64,000 nt of DNA from Luscinia megarhynchos. Its lineage: Eukaryota > Chordata > Aves > Passeriformes > Turdidae. A program made the translations under genes and the position numbers. The DNA is taken from positions 40,590,770-40,654,769 of the forward strand of contig CM067568.1 of the NCBI GenBank assembly GCA_034336665.1, written 5' to 3'. Below the pieces are notes generated by a model. The model was not told the origin of the DNA and did not search any database. It worked only from the letters and a program-made list of their open reading frames with translations. Below are positions 25,417 through 38,787 of the stretch, piece by piece; position 1 is the stretch's first letter; each line of letters begins with the position of its first letter.

Positions 25417-28400
25417 TAAGAAATGTCAAAGTTCTGTCTTGAGCCACATAGATCACAAACAGCTTAAAGCCATTAAATAGGAACGTGTCCAGTTCATCTA
25501 AGCATAGCATACATTGGACATTACTCTGTTCTTGTTTTATCTTGAATATGCCTGTCTGAATATGGCTAGATAGCTTGGATGTGGCTTGCTCTGATACCAG
25601 CAGAGAGTAATTTTTATCTGTCTTTCATTTAGAGGAGTGGAGAATAGTTCCCACCTAATTATTTTTCCTGCCTTGGTGGCAGGAGTGTCACCAGGATGAC
25701 ATTGGCAATGAAGGTTGGTGAAGAACTTTGTGCTTACGTCTTCCTACTTTAGCATACTTATTCTCTGCTAATTCCTTGCGTGGGCACCCTGCACTGAACA
25801 TGCCTTTGTGTGGGTTAGAAATGGATTAAGCTTAACTGCCAAAAGAACTCTAGGTATAGAATAAGGGAATTACAGACAGAATGCTTTTAAGCTACATTTT
25901 TATTTGTTCCAAAGTAATTTTCCTGTATTGGCAAGCACTAAGGAAAAGCTTCTTGTCTTCTTGTGGTAAGAGGAGAGAAAATCCAGTTTCGGTTGAGCAT
26001 GCCCTTTTTTTCTCCTTTTCTTCTGACTCCAGTTTGCCCTCTGTGCCAAGCTAAAGAATTGCACGTTCACCTCTCACTCCCCAGCTGAAGAAGATTGATG
26101 TGCAATTAAGATCTCTAAGGAGATGTATTAAACGCTGCAAGGATTCCAAATTCTGTCATGAATCTTCTTTTTATTTTGTTTTTCCTCTCCTTCTTATCCT
26201 GTGTATTACTATCTCATCTCCAGGACTGCGGTGACCCTGGCTCATACTCCAGTAAAAGGTGGGAGCTGAAGGTATCATGAAAACTATCACTGAAATCTGC
26301 CTCCAGTCACAAAGATCTTTGAAACTGGTTTGGTGTCATACCTTTTTACCTCAGTCTTTTCTCCTGTCTCATGCAGTGTTAGGTCAGAATTTGATGAGTC
26401 ACAGTTGCTGCAAAGTGGCTGGCTTTGAATGTTATCCTAAGACTTGATTTTTTTTATTTTTTTTTAACATTGAAAGAACTCCTCAAGTTTTGGAAATTCT
26501 ATTCTATGGTGACTGCTGCCCTAAAACTGCTAGGAGCAGTGGAAATTTTTGTAACTTTTGGCTCATGACAAAATCGGGTAACTGTGTGAAAATCTGGAGA
26601 GACCAGTCATTGTGAGATACCCTCATTTATTTTCTGGATCCAAATATTCAGTGTGGTTATCTTACTTCTCACTGATTTGCTTTCCTAATATTTTATTTAG
26701 AGCTTCTATCCCAAAGTGAAAGTATTTCCTTTCTTCACTCGTATCTTAGTGTTTGGTATTGTTTAGGGTATTTAATGTTTTTACATGTTTTCAACTAGTT
26801 GTGCTTTGGGTTTTGTTTGTTTGCTTTTGGTTTTTTGGTTTGTATTTTTTTTGGGGGGGGAGGATTGTTTTGTTTGTTTGTTTTTCCTTTCTTTAAGCAT
26901 TCTTCTATTTAGTTTAATTTAAACTTCCTTGTGGATTTTGGTACAGGCAATACTGAGCATACCAGTGTGCATTAGGATTTCAAGCATCTTTTCACAGAAG
27001 GTGTTTCTTCCCCTGCACAGGGGTAACTACTTATCTGAAATATTACATCCATTGTCCTATTTCATTCCATATGCATGATGCTGTTCTTTTGATGGACCAT
27101 TTTTCAGAATTGCTGTTCTCACACTGTTTTGTAGGTATTGAGTCTATAGCATTACTTCATTACTCTGTACATACCAAATTCTAAGATTGCCTCTTGTGTT
27201 TGAGTTTGTAGATATTTTGTCTCTGTCTTGTATTATAGATTTGATTTTGATTTAGTTGAGTGAAATGGAAATCTTCTTGCTCATGTCTGTGAATTTGGAA
27301 ATCAGGCCTCATAGGATGGCAGACTAAGTAAGAAGTAAGACATGTTTTCATGTCTTATTCCCTATTGGCTTGTCATCTAGGGTAGAGAAATACTCTACTA
27401 GGTGCAGTTTTTCAGAGAGCAGATCAAAACAAAATATTGTTAGGTTGAATGTTCTTTTTTTTTTTTAATAGAGAGGACTCATGATAACAAAGATTGTTGA
27501 ATTTTATCTCTGCTTTTGTAAAAATCTGTCATAAAATTCCTTCAATAGAAGGCAGAAGTCAAGCCTTGATTACTTGCAGTCCACAAGAGCTGTGTAGTGA
27601 GTTTAGATAGAGCATTAATTTCAGCGCTGTGAACAAATTGGACTACAAATGATTATTAAATTTTCCCTGCAGTTTCAATTGCATTGAATATTCTTCAGTT
27701 CCTTGCCAGGGTAATTGTAAAAAAATTGTCGTGCTCTGTTAACTTCCAGTGCTGCTTTTTGTTTTCCCTCCTGGTGAATTGACCTGCCTGTACAATTCCT
27801 GCAGTAGTGTCCTCTATAGTAGGAGTCCCTATAGCTGTAAGATTTTACTCTGATTGGCATTTTGTATGCAACCTTCACTTCAAAAGTGAAATCAGCTAAG
27901 GGAATTGAGCTCATAGGAGCTAAGCATAAATCTGAGGATTGCAGAAACTCAGCAATTATGATCTTCAGAGCAGACTCTCCATCAGGGTGCTGAGCAATTG
28001 TAAGCCCTATTAGATGTGATGGAAGTCAACACCTATAGTCTATAATGTAAGATTATGCAGAACTTTTAAAGATATTTGCATTTTTCTGGAAGTGGTTGCC
28101 ATAGAAATTAAATTTTTTTCAGTGCTTCAACCCCATCAGGGCCAAATACTTTTTTCTTTTTTTTTTTCCCTAAAAAACATATTTGAAGCCAGTGGCAGAC
28201 AACAAACAACACTGTGTTGTGATGGTGAATGTGGCCACTTTTCTCCTTATGAGAGCAGAGCTGCTGTTTAAAGCCAGCAAAATGGATGAGTTGAACACAA
28301 AAACTGAAAGTAGGCAATAGAGCTAACTTGGTTTTGGTGTTCTCTCTTTCTGAATATTTTTCTGTTTCAGAAAGGAGGAAGAAGGTATTATATTTTTTGC

Positions 28401-30284
28401 CATGCTTTATCTAAAGGAAGCAATGATGTACTAAGAGTCCAGACTGAGCAAATACCTAACTTTACTAATATAAACAATATTGATGCCCTCATGTGAATAT
28501 TGTCCCTAAAGTTAAACCTCATGAGTGAGGTTCCTTCTGAGAGCTGGAAGCATAAATAATTATATTTTAACATTCATAATATATATAAAAAGCCATCATA
28601 CCTTTTTTTGTCTTGTTAAAATATCTTTTGTAGCCTGGATGTTTTATTTGATATTATTTCTTTTGCTTCAGAAAAGTAGTATGAATTAAGCTATAACTGC
28701 CCCAATGGAACAAAGTTAATAGCCATTTAAATTAAACTACAGCCTCCAGTGGATTACCACCTCACTCTCTTTGCTCTAAAATAGAGCCATTTTATCCCCT
28801 AGGTTACACAGTCTCCTTGTCGGTCATGGGAATTTAAATTTGATGCATTATCCACAGGAGGGCTCCCTTATTGTTCCCTGAAGGTAACAGAAACATATTG
28901 GGAGTTTCAAGGGGAAATTTCAGTTTCAAAATGCAAATGCAAGCAATAGAGAGTTCAAAGACAGTCTTTTTTCTAGCTCACACCAAAATCTGGATTCATG
29001 AGAAATTTTATACAGACAAGTCTTAATGTACTTTCTGTTTTGCCTCTGAAACTAATATAAAGGTTGAGAATAATGTTCCTGTGTTATATCTTTACATTCT
29101 GAAATAAATTCTAAAGTGGTTTGGTTTTCCCCGAGATGTTAGGATAGGTCTGTGGAGAACTACAAAAGCAGCTCACATCAGGGTGGATGAAAAGAATAAA
29201 AATACAAACACCATGCTGCAAATGAGATGTTTACAGAATATGGTGAATCCTCAGATGTTTCTCCAATTGTTTTATATTTGTCTTTTTTAATGAAGGATGT
29301 TGGGAAAGGAATTGTTCTATGACATCTGGTGAGGAATACCCTAGAATAATTCCTAAAACAAATCTTTTGTGAATCAGCAGCCTTGTCAGTTTCCCTTTTT
29401 GTGCTGCCCTGGCCTAGTGCCCTTAGAATGAAGGAGAGAGAATTTCTTTCATTTTTCACAGACCATAAACAGTCTGCTAAAGTGCCTGTGATGGGAAGCT
29501 TTTTATGATGTGTTTGGGGACAGAGATGTGAACATTTTCCGTATCAGAAAAGCTGTAGCTTGCCAGTGTGTTTTGGTTGTTGCATAAAATATCTGGTGAC
29601 AGAGCAGTGAAAAAACTTAAGTCAAGGACTTATGAGTTACTCTGTTTTCTTTTCCCATGTGCAAATTTTGAAGCTAAAAATTAGCATTGACTAATATGGT
29701 AATTTCTTTCCTTGATGGGTGTGCATCTTGTGTTGATGTCCATCAGTTCTGTTTTACCACATTTCTAGCTAGTTCCAGATTGCCTACCCCAAGGAAATGT
29801 GTCCCTTTCAGGCTGATGTTTGCAGCATAAGCAATATTATTCAGCATAATATCCCACCTATTCGGCATGAGAACATTTTGTGAAGAAAATGTCAAGTGCC
29901 CTGGTGAACTCTGAACTTACCTGATATCTTTTAGCCTGTTCCATTGGAGAAAAATATCTCAAGAGATAATTCTCAGACAATAACTCACAAGAAAAGTCTT
30001 GCAAACCCAGCTAGAAGAAGAGGATTAGATTCCACCTATTTGTCTGAAAAATAACTGGTTATTATCTGATAGCATTAAATGACACTATGAAGAGATGCCA
30101 AGCTATCAGGGAGTAATTGGAAATTGCTTGCAGCTTTCTCCAGCATAGATGGTTTTGTTATATTTCCTTCAGTGTAAGATTGACTTTTCTTGTGCTGCTG
30201 TGTGAAGAAGAATTTGGGAGAATATTTAGAAGTAAGAACTATGAAGTTGAGTGTATGGCTACTGTGATGAAGGCTGAGAGATAG
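25417..30284. other. No gene recognised; G/T-rich tract and hairpin
   Basis: A G/T-rich simple tract (GTTTGTTTG units, then T8G8) lies at about 26810-26893. A perfect hairpin is at 27336-27357, and a T-run at about 28148-28168. No exon or known repeat is visible otherwise. Confidence 0.5.
27336..27357. repeat. Perfect 9-bp inverted repeat
   Basis: TAAGACATG, a TTTT loop, then CATGTCTTA. A small perfect hairpin that, on its own, is compatible with chance. Confidence 0.6.
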
Positions 30285-30475
30285 CATGGAATAGTAGTCA
30301 AAATGGTCAGAATTCCTGGATTGCAGACCTAGTTCTGATATCAGGTCAGCCTCCTGTAGATGTGAAAGTAAATGCTAATGTTTGTAATACTTCATAGGCC
30401 TTTACAAGGTTTATTGTCAAAAGCTTTTGATATCCATGGATTGGAAACAGCATGTGAATAGACAGTATTATCATT
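30285..30475 (+). mobile_element. MIR-type SINE relic (amniote)
   Basis: The order of blocks follows an amniote MIR SINE: a tRNA-like head with TCAGAATTCCTGGATTGCAG near 30310 (compare the usual TCAGGAC/TCCTGGGTTC), CTAGTTCTGATATC, then AATGTTTGTAATACTTC. Next comes AAGCTTTTGATATCCATGGATTGGAAA (compare AAGCGCTTTGAGATCCTTGGATG), and it ends in AGTATTATCATT. The middle segment with the CATCTGTAAAA motif is worn. The SINE is ancient and inactive, and shared copies should exist in other amniotes. Confidence 0.62.
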
Positions 30476-33400
30476 CATGTTTATGACAGTGGGAGACCTT
30501 TGTGTTGCAGACATTTTAGAGTCATCTAAGTTCTGACCATACATAACAAAATTAGAAAAAAAAGATAGATGTGAGAGGACTGCATACAGGTATTCTATAT
30601 GATTACTTTCAAGCTAGATACCAAGATCTTAAAACTAATATTGAAGTTTCGGAGTGGTTCAGAACAAATAACATATATTTGCATATTTCCTCTTCTTTCC
30701 TGGCCTACACAAATTGAGAAGTTTTGGTTAAATCATGCTCTTCAGGAACTTCTTTAGCAAATATTTCTTGGTTAATCTGGCCTGTTTTTCACCTTTTGTC
30801 CATTTTGTTGAGCCCATGCAAATTTGCATTATCTGTGAAACATGCTATTTGAAATGTGCATCTTTTCAAGACTGGAATATTCCTCTAATAAATACCATTT
30901 TCTAGAACATCTGCAAATGCAAAAAGGCATCAAAAATAACCGAATCACACGGTATGCCTATGAAAACTACAGGAATTAGATGATACAGTGGTAAAAACAT
31001 AATTCTTATCTACAGCTCTTGCTAATACTGTTTTTTTTAAGCTGTAATGATGATGAGTGATGACCTTGAAATCTCTTCTCATCCCATTGCTGGAGAAGAG
31101 GCAAAATAGGTTAACATTTCTGTCTGTAGTATTATATTTTAATGTGAATTAAACACCGGTTTTTTTTCATGCTTATGCTGGATTTTCTTCTAGAAAATTA
31201 GTTATACAAAAACCCTTGTAGTTCCTGACAAGAGGTGCAATAAGAGCTTCAACACAGACTGAAGTATTATTTTGACCTTCCAGAGATGTGCTGATTATCA
31301 CATGTGCATGTTTTCTTTTGTGCCAGTGGTAATCAGATTGTTGGGTATATTAGTAAGAGATTTCTACTTGAAATCTACTGGGTCAGTGGGGCTCCAGCAT
31401 GTCCCACAGACCATTTCTGAAGTGATGCAAAGTTTCAGAATTTGAGGAAATAAGTCAATGCATTGTGTTCTTTTCTATGTCTGTTTCTCTTCAAACTTGG
31501 GCCTGTGCACCTACCATTCATTCTTTCAAGAACTGTGCATCCACAAGCTGGATTTTCATGGGTAAGCACTGAGGTCTCACAAGGTGACTCTAAGGACTGA
31601 GTTTTGTTGGAGCTGTGTCTTAGCTGTGGCTGTGAAATTGGAAGGAACAGTAGTGAGATCTTCCTGTTGAGGACAGTTCTGGTGGTGCCGTTTTAAGGTC
31701 CCTTGGAGACGTGCATTGCAGCTCATCTTCAAGCAGTACAGACAGCCCTTGGCTTGCAGTTGTTCTAAATGCAAAAAGACCTAGTCTTTTCATAAGGGCA
31801 CATCTATAAAATGCCCCTGCATTATGTACCCATGCCCATTTCATACAATTTAGGAGGAATTAAGAAAAGTGCTTTTCCACAGGCAGATCGTAATTTGCAT
31901 GTCACCATATCCTTAGAGGACCTGTTAAACTCCTGAGGATCTGCAGTTGGGTTATTTGTGTGCTGTCACCTCTTGCAGATGAGTGACAACTTGCACTCCT
32001 CTCAGCTACTTTTTTTAATTGTGTTGCTGTTTGTCTTTGCTTTGTGTGAATCTTTTTCACTTCCCAGTTGCTCTCAAACATGTTGCCTTCCATTATTTAT
32101 CCCTCTACCTGTTGCTTTGTGAGTCTGCAGCTTGCTGATCTGCAGCTAACATGGGCTTTTGCTTCAGTTGAAGTGTACTGGAGTATGAAAGAGAGAGGCC
32201 ACAGGAGGGCAATTCTGGCTTCCTGCAGGCCCTATGGAAACTGGCTGTCTGTGCTTCCAGAGGGTTTGTTAGTGTGTGTGTGTGCTGGTTCAGCAGCCAC
32301 CTACCCTCTTCAGCTGGGTTGTGGGGAGGGAAGGGCTGTGCAGTGCCAAAGGATGCTGCTCCTTCCTCTCTAGACATCATTACAACAGGGCAATGTCCTG
32401 CTGTGCTTTCAGCTTACCTGGAGGTGCTTATAAAGACAAAGCTATCTTTTGAGTCCACTTTGGTGTTTTATTGTTTCAGTGGTGTATCAGCATAGTTCTT
32501 CAAGAGTTTATTTATCTTTTTATAGATCCTTTTATTGATAATCCTGAGGTCCTTTTAGCATATTACAGTAAGAATTGTCAAAGTGACAGAAATGTCCTAA
32601 ATGTAGAAGACTTGGGGGGATTAGGTGCAAATTCCTTGGATTACTGTGTTTCTCTCGTGAGCTCAGGTAACTACTTTTACTGCAGCTACAGGATTTATCT
32701 GTGTTGTTTTATGCTGTGATCATCTCACAAATGATAGCAAATCAGTAGAAGGGTCTGCTTCCTGCCCTTGGCTGCTGTTGCTGTGGGTAAGCTGATTTCT
32801 CTGCAGGGCAGGGTTATATCAAAGGGTACCTCAGTACTTTTCTGTTACAAAAATACCCACCTTTTCTCCTCTGCTCTTTATAGTTGAGTCTGTGGTTTTT
32901 CCCTTCTCCTGCACATGCAGAGGGCTGAGAATCCCAAAACACTAAAGATGTGTAGGAGATGGAGACAAGTGAAAAACCTTTTGCTGAAGACCAGGGCATT
33001 GATAGACCACCAGAATTCCAGAGGTCTTTGCTGGTGTTCACTTTCCATTGTTTTATGATAACCACTTAGAAGATGTATATTTATACTACTCATGTACTGA
33101 TACCTTAGTCAATATGATTTCCTGTAATTTCTGTCCTGTAAACACTTCCTTGAGGCATTGAGGATTTTTTTTAAACAAGTCATAAATATCAAAAATGCAT
33201 TAATAAAGAGATACTTGAGTGTTACGTAGAATTAATTCCAGCCATGAAGTTAGTGGATATGTCTCATAAACACCTGAGGGTTGACCTTTTTAGTTGCCTC
33301 AGTCTATGCAGCCAGGGGTTTCATACATCCAAACAGGCAGAAGAAAGTAATCAGGACATGATGTGAGAATTGGAGAGGAGAAATTCGGAAATGATGATGT

Positions 33401-35159
33401 AAATTGGTGACATCTGATGGAGAACAATGGTTGTATTTCAGGAATTGCAATTTCTTGCTATCAACTGACAACGCTATCAGAAATCATACAGAAATAATAG
33501 GACATTCCTCCTCCTCCAAAGGATTTGGGTAGGGTTGTTGTAGGGAATAGATTACCAATCCCCATGCAGAGATTTTGCTCCAGTAGGTTCAGGGAAAAGA
33601 AGGTACTTGTATCTCTGGGCAACATGTGTATACTAGAGCCTCAAAATTTGTTAGCCATAAGTACTTCTGAGGTCTCTGCTTTATGTCCACTATCTTATGG
33701 GATAAAAGCTGGCTGAACTTCTTTAGGGAGAAAGCTATTTTATATACTCAGAGAAGCACTTAAGGTGAGAATTTAATATCTAAAATTTGCCTCTGAATTA
33801 ATATATAGATATGTGTATTATCAATATTAAACTTGCTAAACACTCTAAGAATACAGCTGTTCACGGAGATATTGTTTGAGCCTGTTTCTGTGAGATTATT
33901 TACATGCTGTCTGCTGATGCTATGATATCCTTACCTTACCTGAACTTACCATGTAGTTGTTATGCTCCTACAGGATATGGGAGCAGCCCTCCTCCCATGC
34001 TTGGCAGGATGACTCCTCCAAGAGCCTTGTGCATGGAATATGACTGTGAAGGGCAGTCTGCTACATTAGACTTCCTTGCCTTGTGCATGCTTTTTGCTTC
34101 TTCCTTCTGAAATGCTAAACTAAACTCTGATGAGAGCCAAACATTTGAAAAAAATAAGCCTGTAAGGCAGGTAATGGATAATATGCAAATACACTGCATG
34201 AGAAACCCAAATCCCTTGGGTTTGGGTGAGATATTTGGGGAGTGAGGGTGGGTGTATTTATTTTATCCTCTTTTACTTTTTCTTTTTCTTTTTATCCTGT
34301 AAGATAATTCTGTCTGATGATAGAGTTTGCTCACTCTGTTTTTTGATCCTGTAGTGCAGCTGCTGCTCTATTTTCTACATGGCTGGGCTTTACTGCAGAC
34401 CTGTCGAGCCATAGGTGACTTTGATTTTTCTTTTGTGTGTGGTGTTTTTTTTAAGAGAAGAGATTGCCATAAACCAGAGTTATGGCAATGCAGCCCAAAG
34501 ACATAATTATCAGGGCAGGAAGGTGCCTTGGGCATCCCAGCCTGCCTGCATTTGGCATCACTTGATTAACTTAGTCTTGCTTCTTTGAATATTTCTCACA
34601 AGAAGCTCAAGTATTTTCTCTTGTGATGAGTTTGTATGATCTCTGTTGTTTGTTCACTCGTTTGAGCTTTTGGCAGTAATTTGTATTTTGTTTTGTTTTG
34701 ATTTTTTCTTTAAGTGGAGGGAAATGAGCAAAATCAAAACCTCATTTAAGAAAAATAATTTTGTCAATTTCAATGTGCTTGTGACAAGGTGGGGGCCCCT
34801 AATCTCTCCTTAATATCTAGGAGTATTTTATGGTTGCCATGTAAGCTTTAAGAATCATATCACGATCCTTAATTCAGCCCTATGGTGTAATCTTGGGTGA
34901 AGCATCCCAGAACTTAGCAGGAATCCTGTATCTTCATCCTCCTTACCTCTTTTTTTGTAGCATGGCACTACAGGTCTGTGCAATGTCCAGTGAGCCCATA
35001 ACGGGTTGCGAGGAAGGACAAGTATGTTTGTTGAAATAGGGAACATGTAATTGAATAAAGGTAATAAAACAGCTATTCCAGGACAAGACCCTGAGTTGCA
35101 TGACCTTTTACCATGGAGTGAGTGTGTCACCTTAAAATTTTACCTGTGAAAGATTTGGA
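30476..35159. other. No gene recognised
   Basis: A short (GT)n run lies at 32272-32284. A GC-richer patch at about 32190-32370 has overlapping open frames on both strands (101 codons plus, 91 codons minus) without domain signatures. I see no repeat element I can name. Confidence 0.5.
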
Positions 35160-35420
35160 TGCTGTATCAGACTCTATTGTGTTAGGTAAGTTACTTTAAT
35201 TAACCGTTTGCACACTCTTCATTGCAAAGGCAGGGTAACACTTAGCTTAAATCTCTTTTATTGCATCCTGTTCAATTGCGGCAATGTGATAGTACACCTA
35301 AGAATATTCTGCTGTAACCATGTCACATAGATCGTTGTTGTTGTATACTCTTGTCAAATAAAAACATAAAGTTGGAAAGGCTGAAAGCATTTATCGATTT
35401 CTCAGTTGAGGCATAAAAGA
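35160..35420. promoter_or_regulatory. Candidate conserved noncoding element
   Basis: The block keeps scattered CpGs (AACCGTTTG, AATTGCGGCAATG, GATCGTTG, TTATCGATTT). It also carries homeodomain and SOX-like words (TTTAATTAAC, TATTGTG, TCAATTG) with little simple sequence. I infer a possible regulatory element; conservation was not tested. Confidence 0.25.
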
Positions 35421-37557
35421 AGTAGACAACCTTTCTAGACTCAGGGACTTAGATCTGAGGAAGAAGAGGAAGAAAAAAAGAGATCTTTGACATGGATGAC
35501 ACAAGGACAGTGGTTAAGTTTCTGACATAACCTGATAGGCCTGAATGTTGAAAGTGCTGTCTTGGCATGAAATGAGAGATATAAATGAGGGGAGAACTAG
35601 GTGCTGCTTGAAGTATTTGCTGGCAATGTTTTAATAGAGTGTGTCTCATAGATATGTATCCTTTTAAATATTTTCTGAGCAGATGGATGAGGCTGCAGAC
35701 AACCTATAAGCAGTGCCTTTGAGGGATGTTAGAACTGTGTCTGTTTCAAGGGAATACAGCTCCAAAGCCTAACAATATGAACTTTAAATATAGGCATAAT
35801 TCACTCTTTCACAGCTGATTATTTTGGTTGGAACATGTGGTGAGTTTGAAATAGAAGAGTGGGAGACTTTCAACACTAATTTAGACTTGAAAGTCATCCA
35901 TTCTCTTGCAGATTTCATCTGGTGTTGCTGTTGGTCTTTAAAAAGGCCTTTTAGAGTAGATGCAAAGCTTTCTCTGAAAGCAAGCTTTTGGAGCTTCTCC
36001 TGGCTCTGCAGTGTGGGTTGCCTGCATCAGATAGCCATTAACACACTGTTAATGCACTTTGCTGACATCTAGTCCTAAATAAAATGTCCTAAGTATGATT
36101 ATTAATAATTGTTTTATTCCAGATGTTTTATTTGGTAGTTTTTTTAATAGCAGTGATCCTTAATACTAACTTGCATTCTATGTTTACAGCAGCTGTTTAG
36201 TCCTAGAGAGTGAAGGGTAGTGTGGAGTCTTCAGGTCACATGTGGCATTGTAGAGAGTTGTGTTTGCTATTGTCTGGCTTTTGGAACATAACATTTGAAT
36301 GTGTGGAAGAGTTGTATTATGCATAGAGCTAGATCTGATTTAATCTGTGATTTTATGTAGGATGATTTCTGAGTAGTAACCCTCAATCATTGTCAACAGC
36401 ATGCTCTTACTGTAGTAATAGATGCCAGGTTATTTATTGCTGCCACCTTCCTATTAAAAACTGTGCTTCTTTTCACTAAAACAGTTGATCTAAATTTGGA
36501 GGTAGTAGTTTTTATGAAGAGAAAATTATTTGCATGGAGTCAGACAACTTTGATGAATTTTTGTTATTTTAAAGAACTGTATTAAGTCCTCCATTCTCAA
36601 ACAAAATAAGAAATTAAACATAGATGTTCCTCTCTCCTCAGAGCACCATTTCTCTCTGTATGTATCCTTCTTCAAATGTTACATCCCACAGCTGCACCAC
36701 ACGTGAGCTCAGCCAGACCTAAACTTCTGTCACTCTCTGCTTGGAGAGGGTGTTCTCCTCTCACACGACTTTTGAAGGAGTTGCACAGCTATAGTGTGTT
36801 TTGTTGTGTTTTGCTGTTTGCTGGATTTTTTAAAAAATTCTAATTGCTCAGGATCTCGAACAGCATGATATTATCCTTTTGTCTGAAATAGAAACTTGTT
36901 TTTCACTCTGTTGTGTCTCCCTTTCAAATGGGTGGCAATTAAATCTACCAGTTCCACTGTGATTCAACCTCTGCTTATTATTATTATTTTAGGCAGAACT
37001 TTGTCATTCTGTCTTCAGTAGTAATCATTCAGCCTTTGGTCGCCTCTGTCATTAGTTGTACTGGTTTAATTTAAGATACTGCTTCCTATAAGCCTTTTTA
37101 AGCCAAAGTATTCACTTTGGTTTGAACCTGATTTTTATCAGTTTTGTTGAAAACAACTAAAAGCATTTCAAAAGCAAACAGAAAACCATTTATTAGGTTA
37201 GAATAAGCCAAACTTCAGCAGAAATTAGAACTTGTGCATATTAGTTTCTCCTAGTTTAATTTTGGACAGACTTGTTCACAGACATAGCTGTAATGTTTTT
37301 AAGGAGGTAAAAACAATTTAGAGAAGACATTGGATATAGGGGTTGGGTCAGAGGGATGGACGGCATAACCTCAAAAAATAGAAGATCAGCAGGTTGGGTT
37401 TTTATGTGACTTTGTAGAAGCCTGATTACACACAGGTTCTTTCTAACTTCTTTTTAACTATTTCACATCACTTTCAGTTTAGAAATTTGAGATGAAAGAC
37501 AGTTATTGTGTCTTCTGGTGGCATTTGCAAGATGCTAATTGAAGCTTTGAGTTGTTC
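35421..37557. other. No gene recognised
   Basis: Ordinary AT-rich DNA with a short (TTA)n run at about 36975-36990. No supportable gene or repeat. Confidence 0.5.
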
Positions 37558-37678
37558 TTTATTTCTTGATTTTCACCCAGAATAGAAGTCCCACTGTCCT
37601 CAAAAGGCTGAGAGTTGATGATTTTATTAGGGAGGAGGAAGGGGACCAGGCAGGAGCAGTTAAAGTATTGGGCTTTTT
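37558..37678 (+). repeat. Copy A of an unrecognised ~120-bp direct repeat
   Basis: This aligns over about 118 columns with 40028-40147 in the same orientation. By hand I count about 15 differences (roughly 87% identity), and nearly all substitutions are transitions. The centre is identical over 25 bases around AGAAGTCCCACTGTCC. The flanks on both sides do not match. I do not recognise the sequence as CR1, MIR or LTR. It could be an uncatalogued dispersed repeat or a local duplication. Confidence 0.85.
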
Positions 37679-37689
37679 ATTTCAGGAAC

Positions 37690-37960
37690 CATAAATCTCT
37701 GTGCTTCAAAAGGACGGGCTTTGTGTGCGCATGAGAGAGAGAGAGCAAACACTAATGCATCATGGAGGACAGGTCATTCCGCTGAACGCAGCTCAGCTCC
37801 TGAGTGTTTGGAGATTAGAGGCAGCAATAATTTCTGGCTGCTGTAATTTATGTTAATGTGGCAGCCCAGGGTTGTATATTTCTGCTGACATGGCCATTTT
37901 TGTGAGGCTTCATTCTGACCACAGTAGAAACCGCAGGAGTTTCAGGTATTGGTGTTTGTC
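37690..37960. promoter_or_regulatory. Candidate conserved noncoding element
   Basis: Directly after repeat copy A lies a block with retained CpGs (GGACGGG, GTGCGCATG, TTCCGCTGAACGCAGC, AACCGCAGG). It is dense in homeodomain-like words (AATAATTT, TGTAATTTATGTTAATG) and has an E-box-like CAGCTC pair. It also contains a short (GA)n run at about 37734-37745. The composition recalls a developmental enhancer. This is inference from sequence appearance only. Confidence 0.3.
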
Positions 37961-38455
37961 TTTTGCTGATTTAGCCAAGCAGTGAAACAAACAATCTCAT
38001 TTTTGTTATTTAATGATGGAATTTAATGTCTCTTCTAATTTCTGTGGGCTAAAATGGTAAAAACTAGAAGGAAGCAGTAAGTTCTACCTCTCACCTTTGG
38101 GTAAATTAGCCCAATGTTAATGTAGGATCTGGCACTCTTTCCAATTCCAATGGCTGAAAAGAAACATTGCTCCAGGAGCTTCCCAGTAATCCCTCAACCC
38201 TAGGGGTCTTGTGATGTCACTGAGTTCATGCTCCAGACTCCAGTTTTTGAACATCCTGTGTACTGCTGCAAGTGTATCCCGTCAGCAGGGAGAAAAGAAG
38301 TACTGGTCAAGGTTGAACACACTGTGGAAACACTGAAATAAGTGTCTGATATTGGAAAAGTGGAGAAAGTTTAGGGAAATAAATTGAAACTGTTTTGAGA
38401 ATTTAGGGAATTGCTTTTAGAGGTAATACTGAAAGAGTTAGTTAATCTTGGTTAA

Positions 38456-38708
38456 GTGATATCTGGGAGTGAGAAGGGGGAATACAGCTCTGCTAGTATT
38501 TGGTGATCATAAACACTATAGAAAGAGACAAGGTATTTAGATGACTGCAAGTGGAGAAGAGAAAAAATTAAGGGTAAATATTATGGAAAACTTCCTGTCA
38601 TGGAGATATGTCCTTGCCCTGTCAAGCTCTGGAATCATTTCTCAGGGGAATAGAAGAGCAACTCCATGGCTTGACAGGTTTTGAATTAGACTTGGAAAAA
38701 TGTTAGTC
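38456..38708 (+). mobile_element. Old CR1 LINE fragment near the 3' end
   Basis: The block order matches the 3' part of older CR1 subfamilies: GACTGCAAGTGGAGAAG, GGTAAATATTATGGAAAACTTCC (compare ATATTAGGAAAAACTTCC), TCAAGCTCTGGAATCATTTCTCAGGGG (compare CACTGGAATAAATTGCCCAGGG), CAACTCCATGGCTTGACAGGTTTTGAATTAGACTTG (compare ATCTCCATCATTGGAGGTTTTTAAGAACAGGTTAGACA). Divergence is high and no 3'-terminal repeat is visible. It is ancient and noncoding, and a MIR relic follows 80 bases downstream. Confidence 0.7.
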
Positions 38709-38787
38709 CATGCAGCATGTAAAATAATCTTTCTCTTGGCAGCAAGATAGCATATGAAAGGAAGAAATGATGATCTTGCAGGAAAAA

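Noticed and set aside
27336..27357. 9-bp hairpin as a possible microRNA or regulatory stem
   Set aside because: Stem far too short for a microRNA precursor; compatible with chance.
32190..32380. Open frames on both strands in a GC-richer patch
   Set aside because: No domain and no splice context I can defend.
35504..35530. GACAGTGGTTAAG word like a MIR head
   Set aside because: No downstream B-box or core match.
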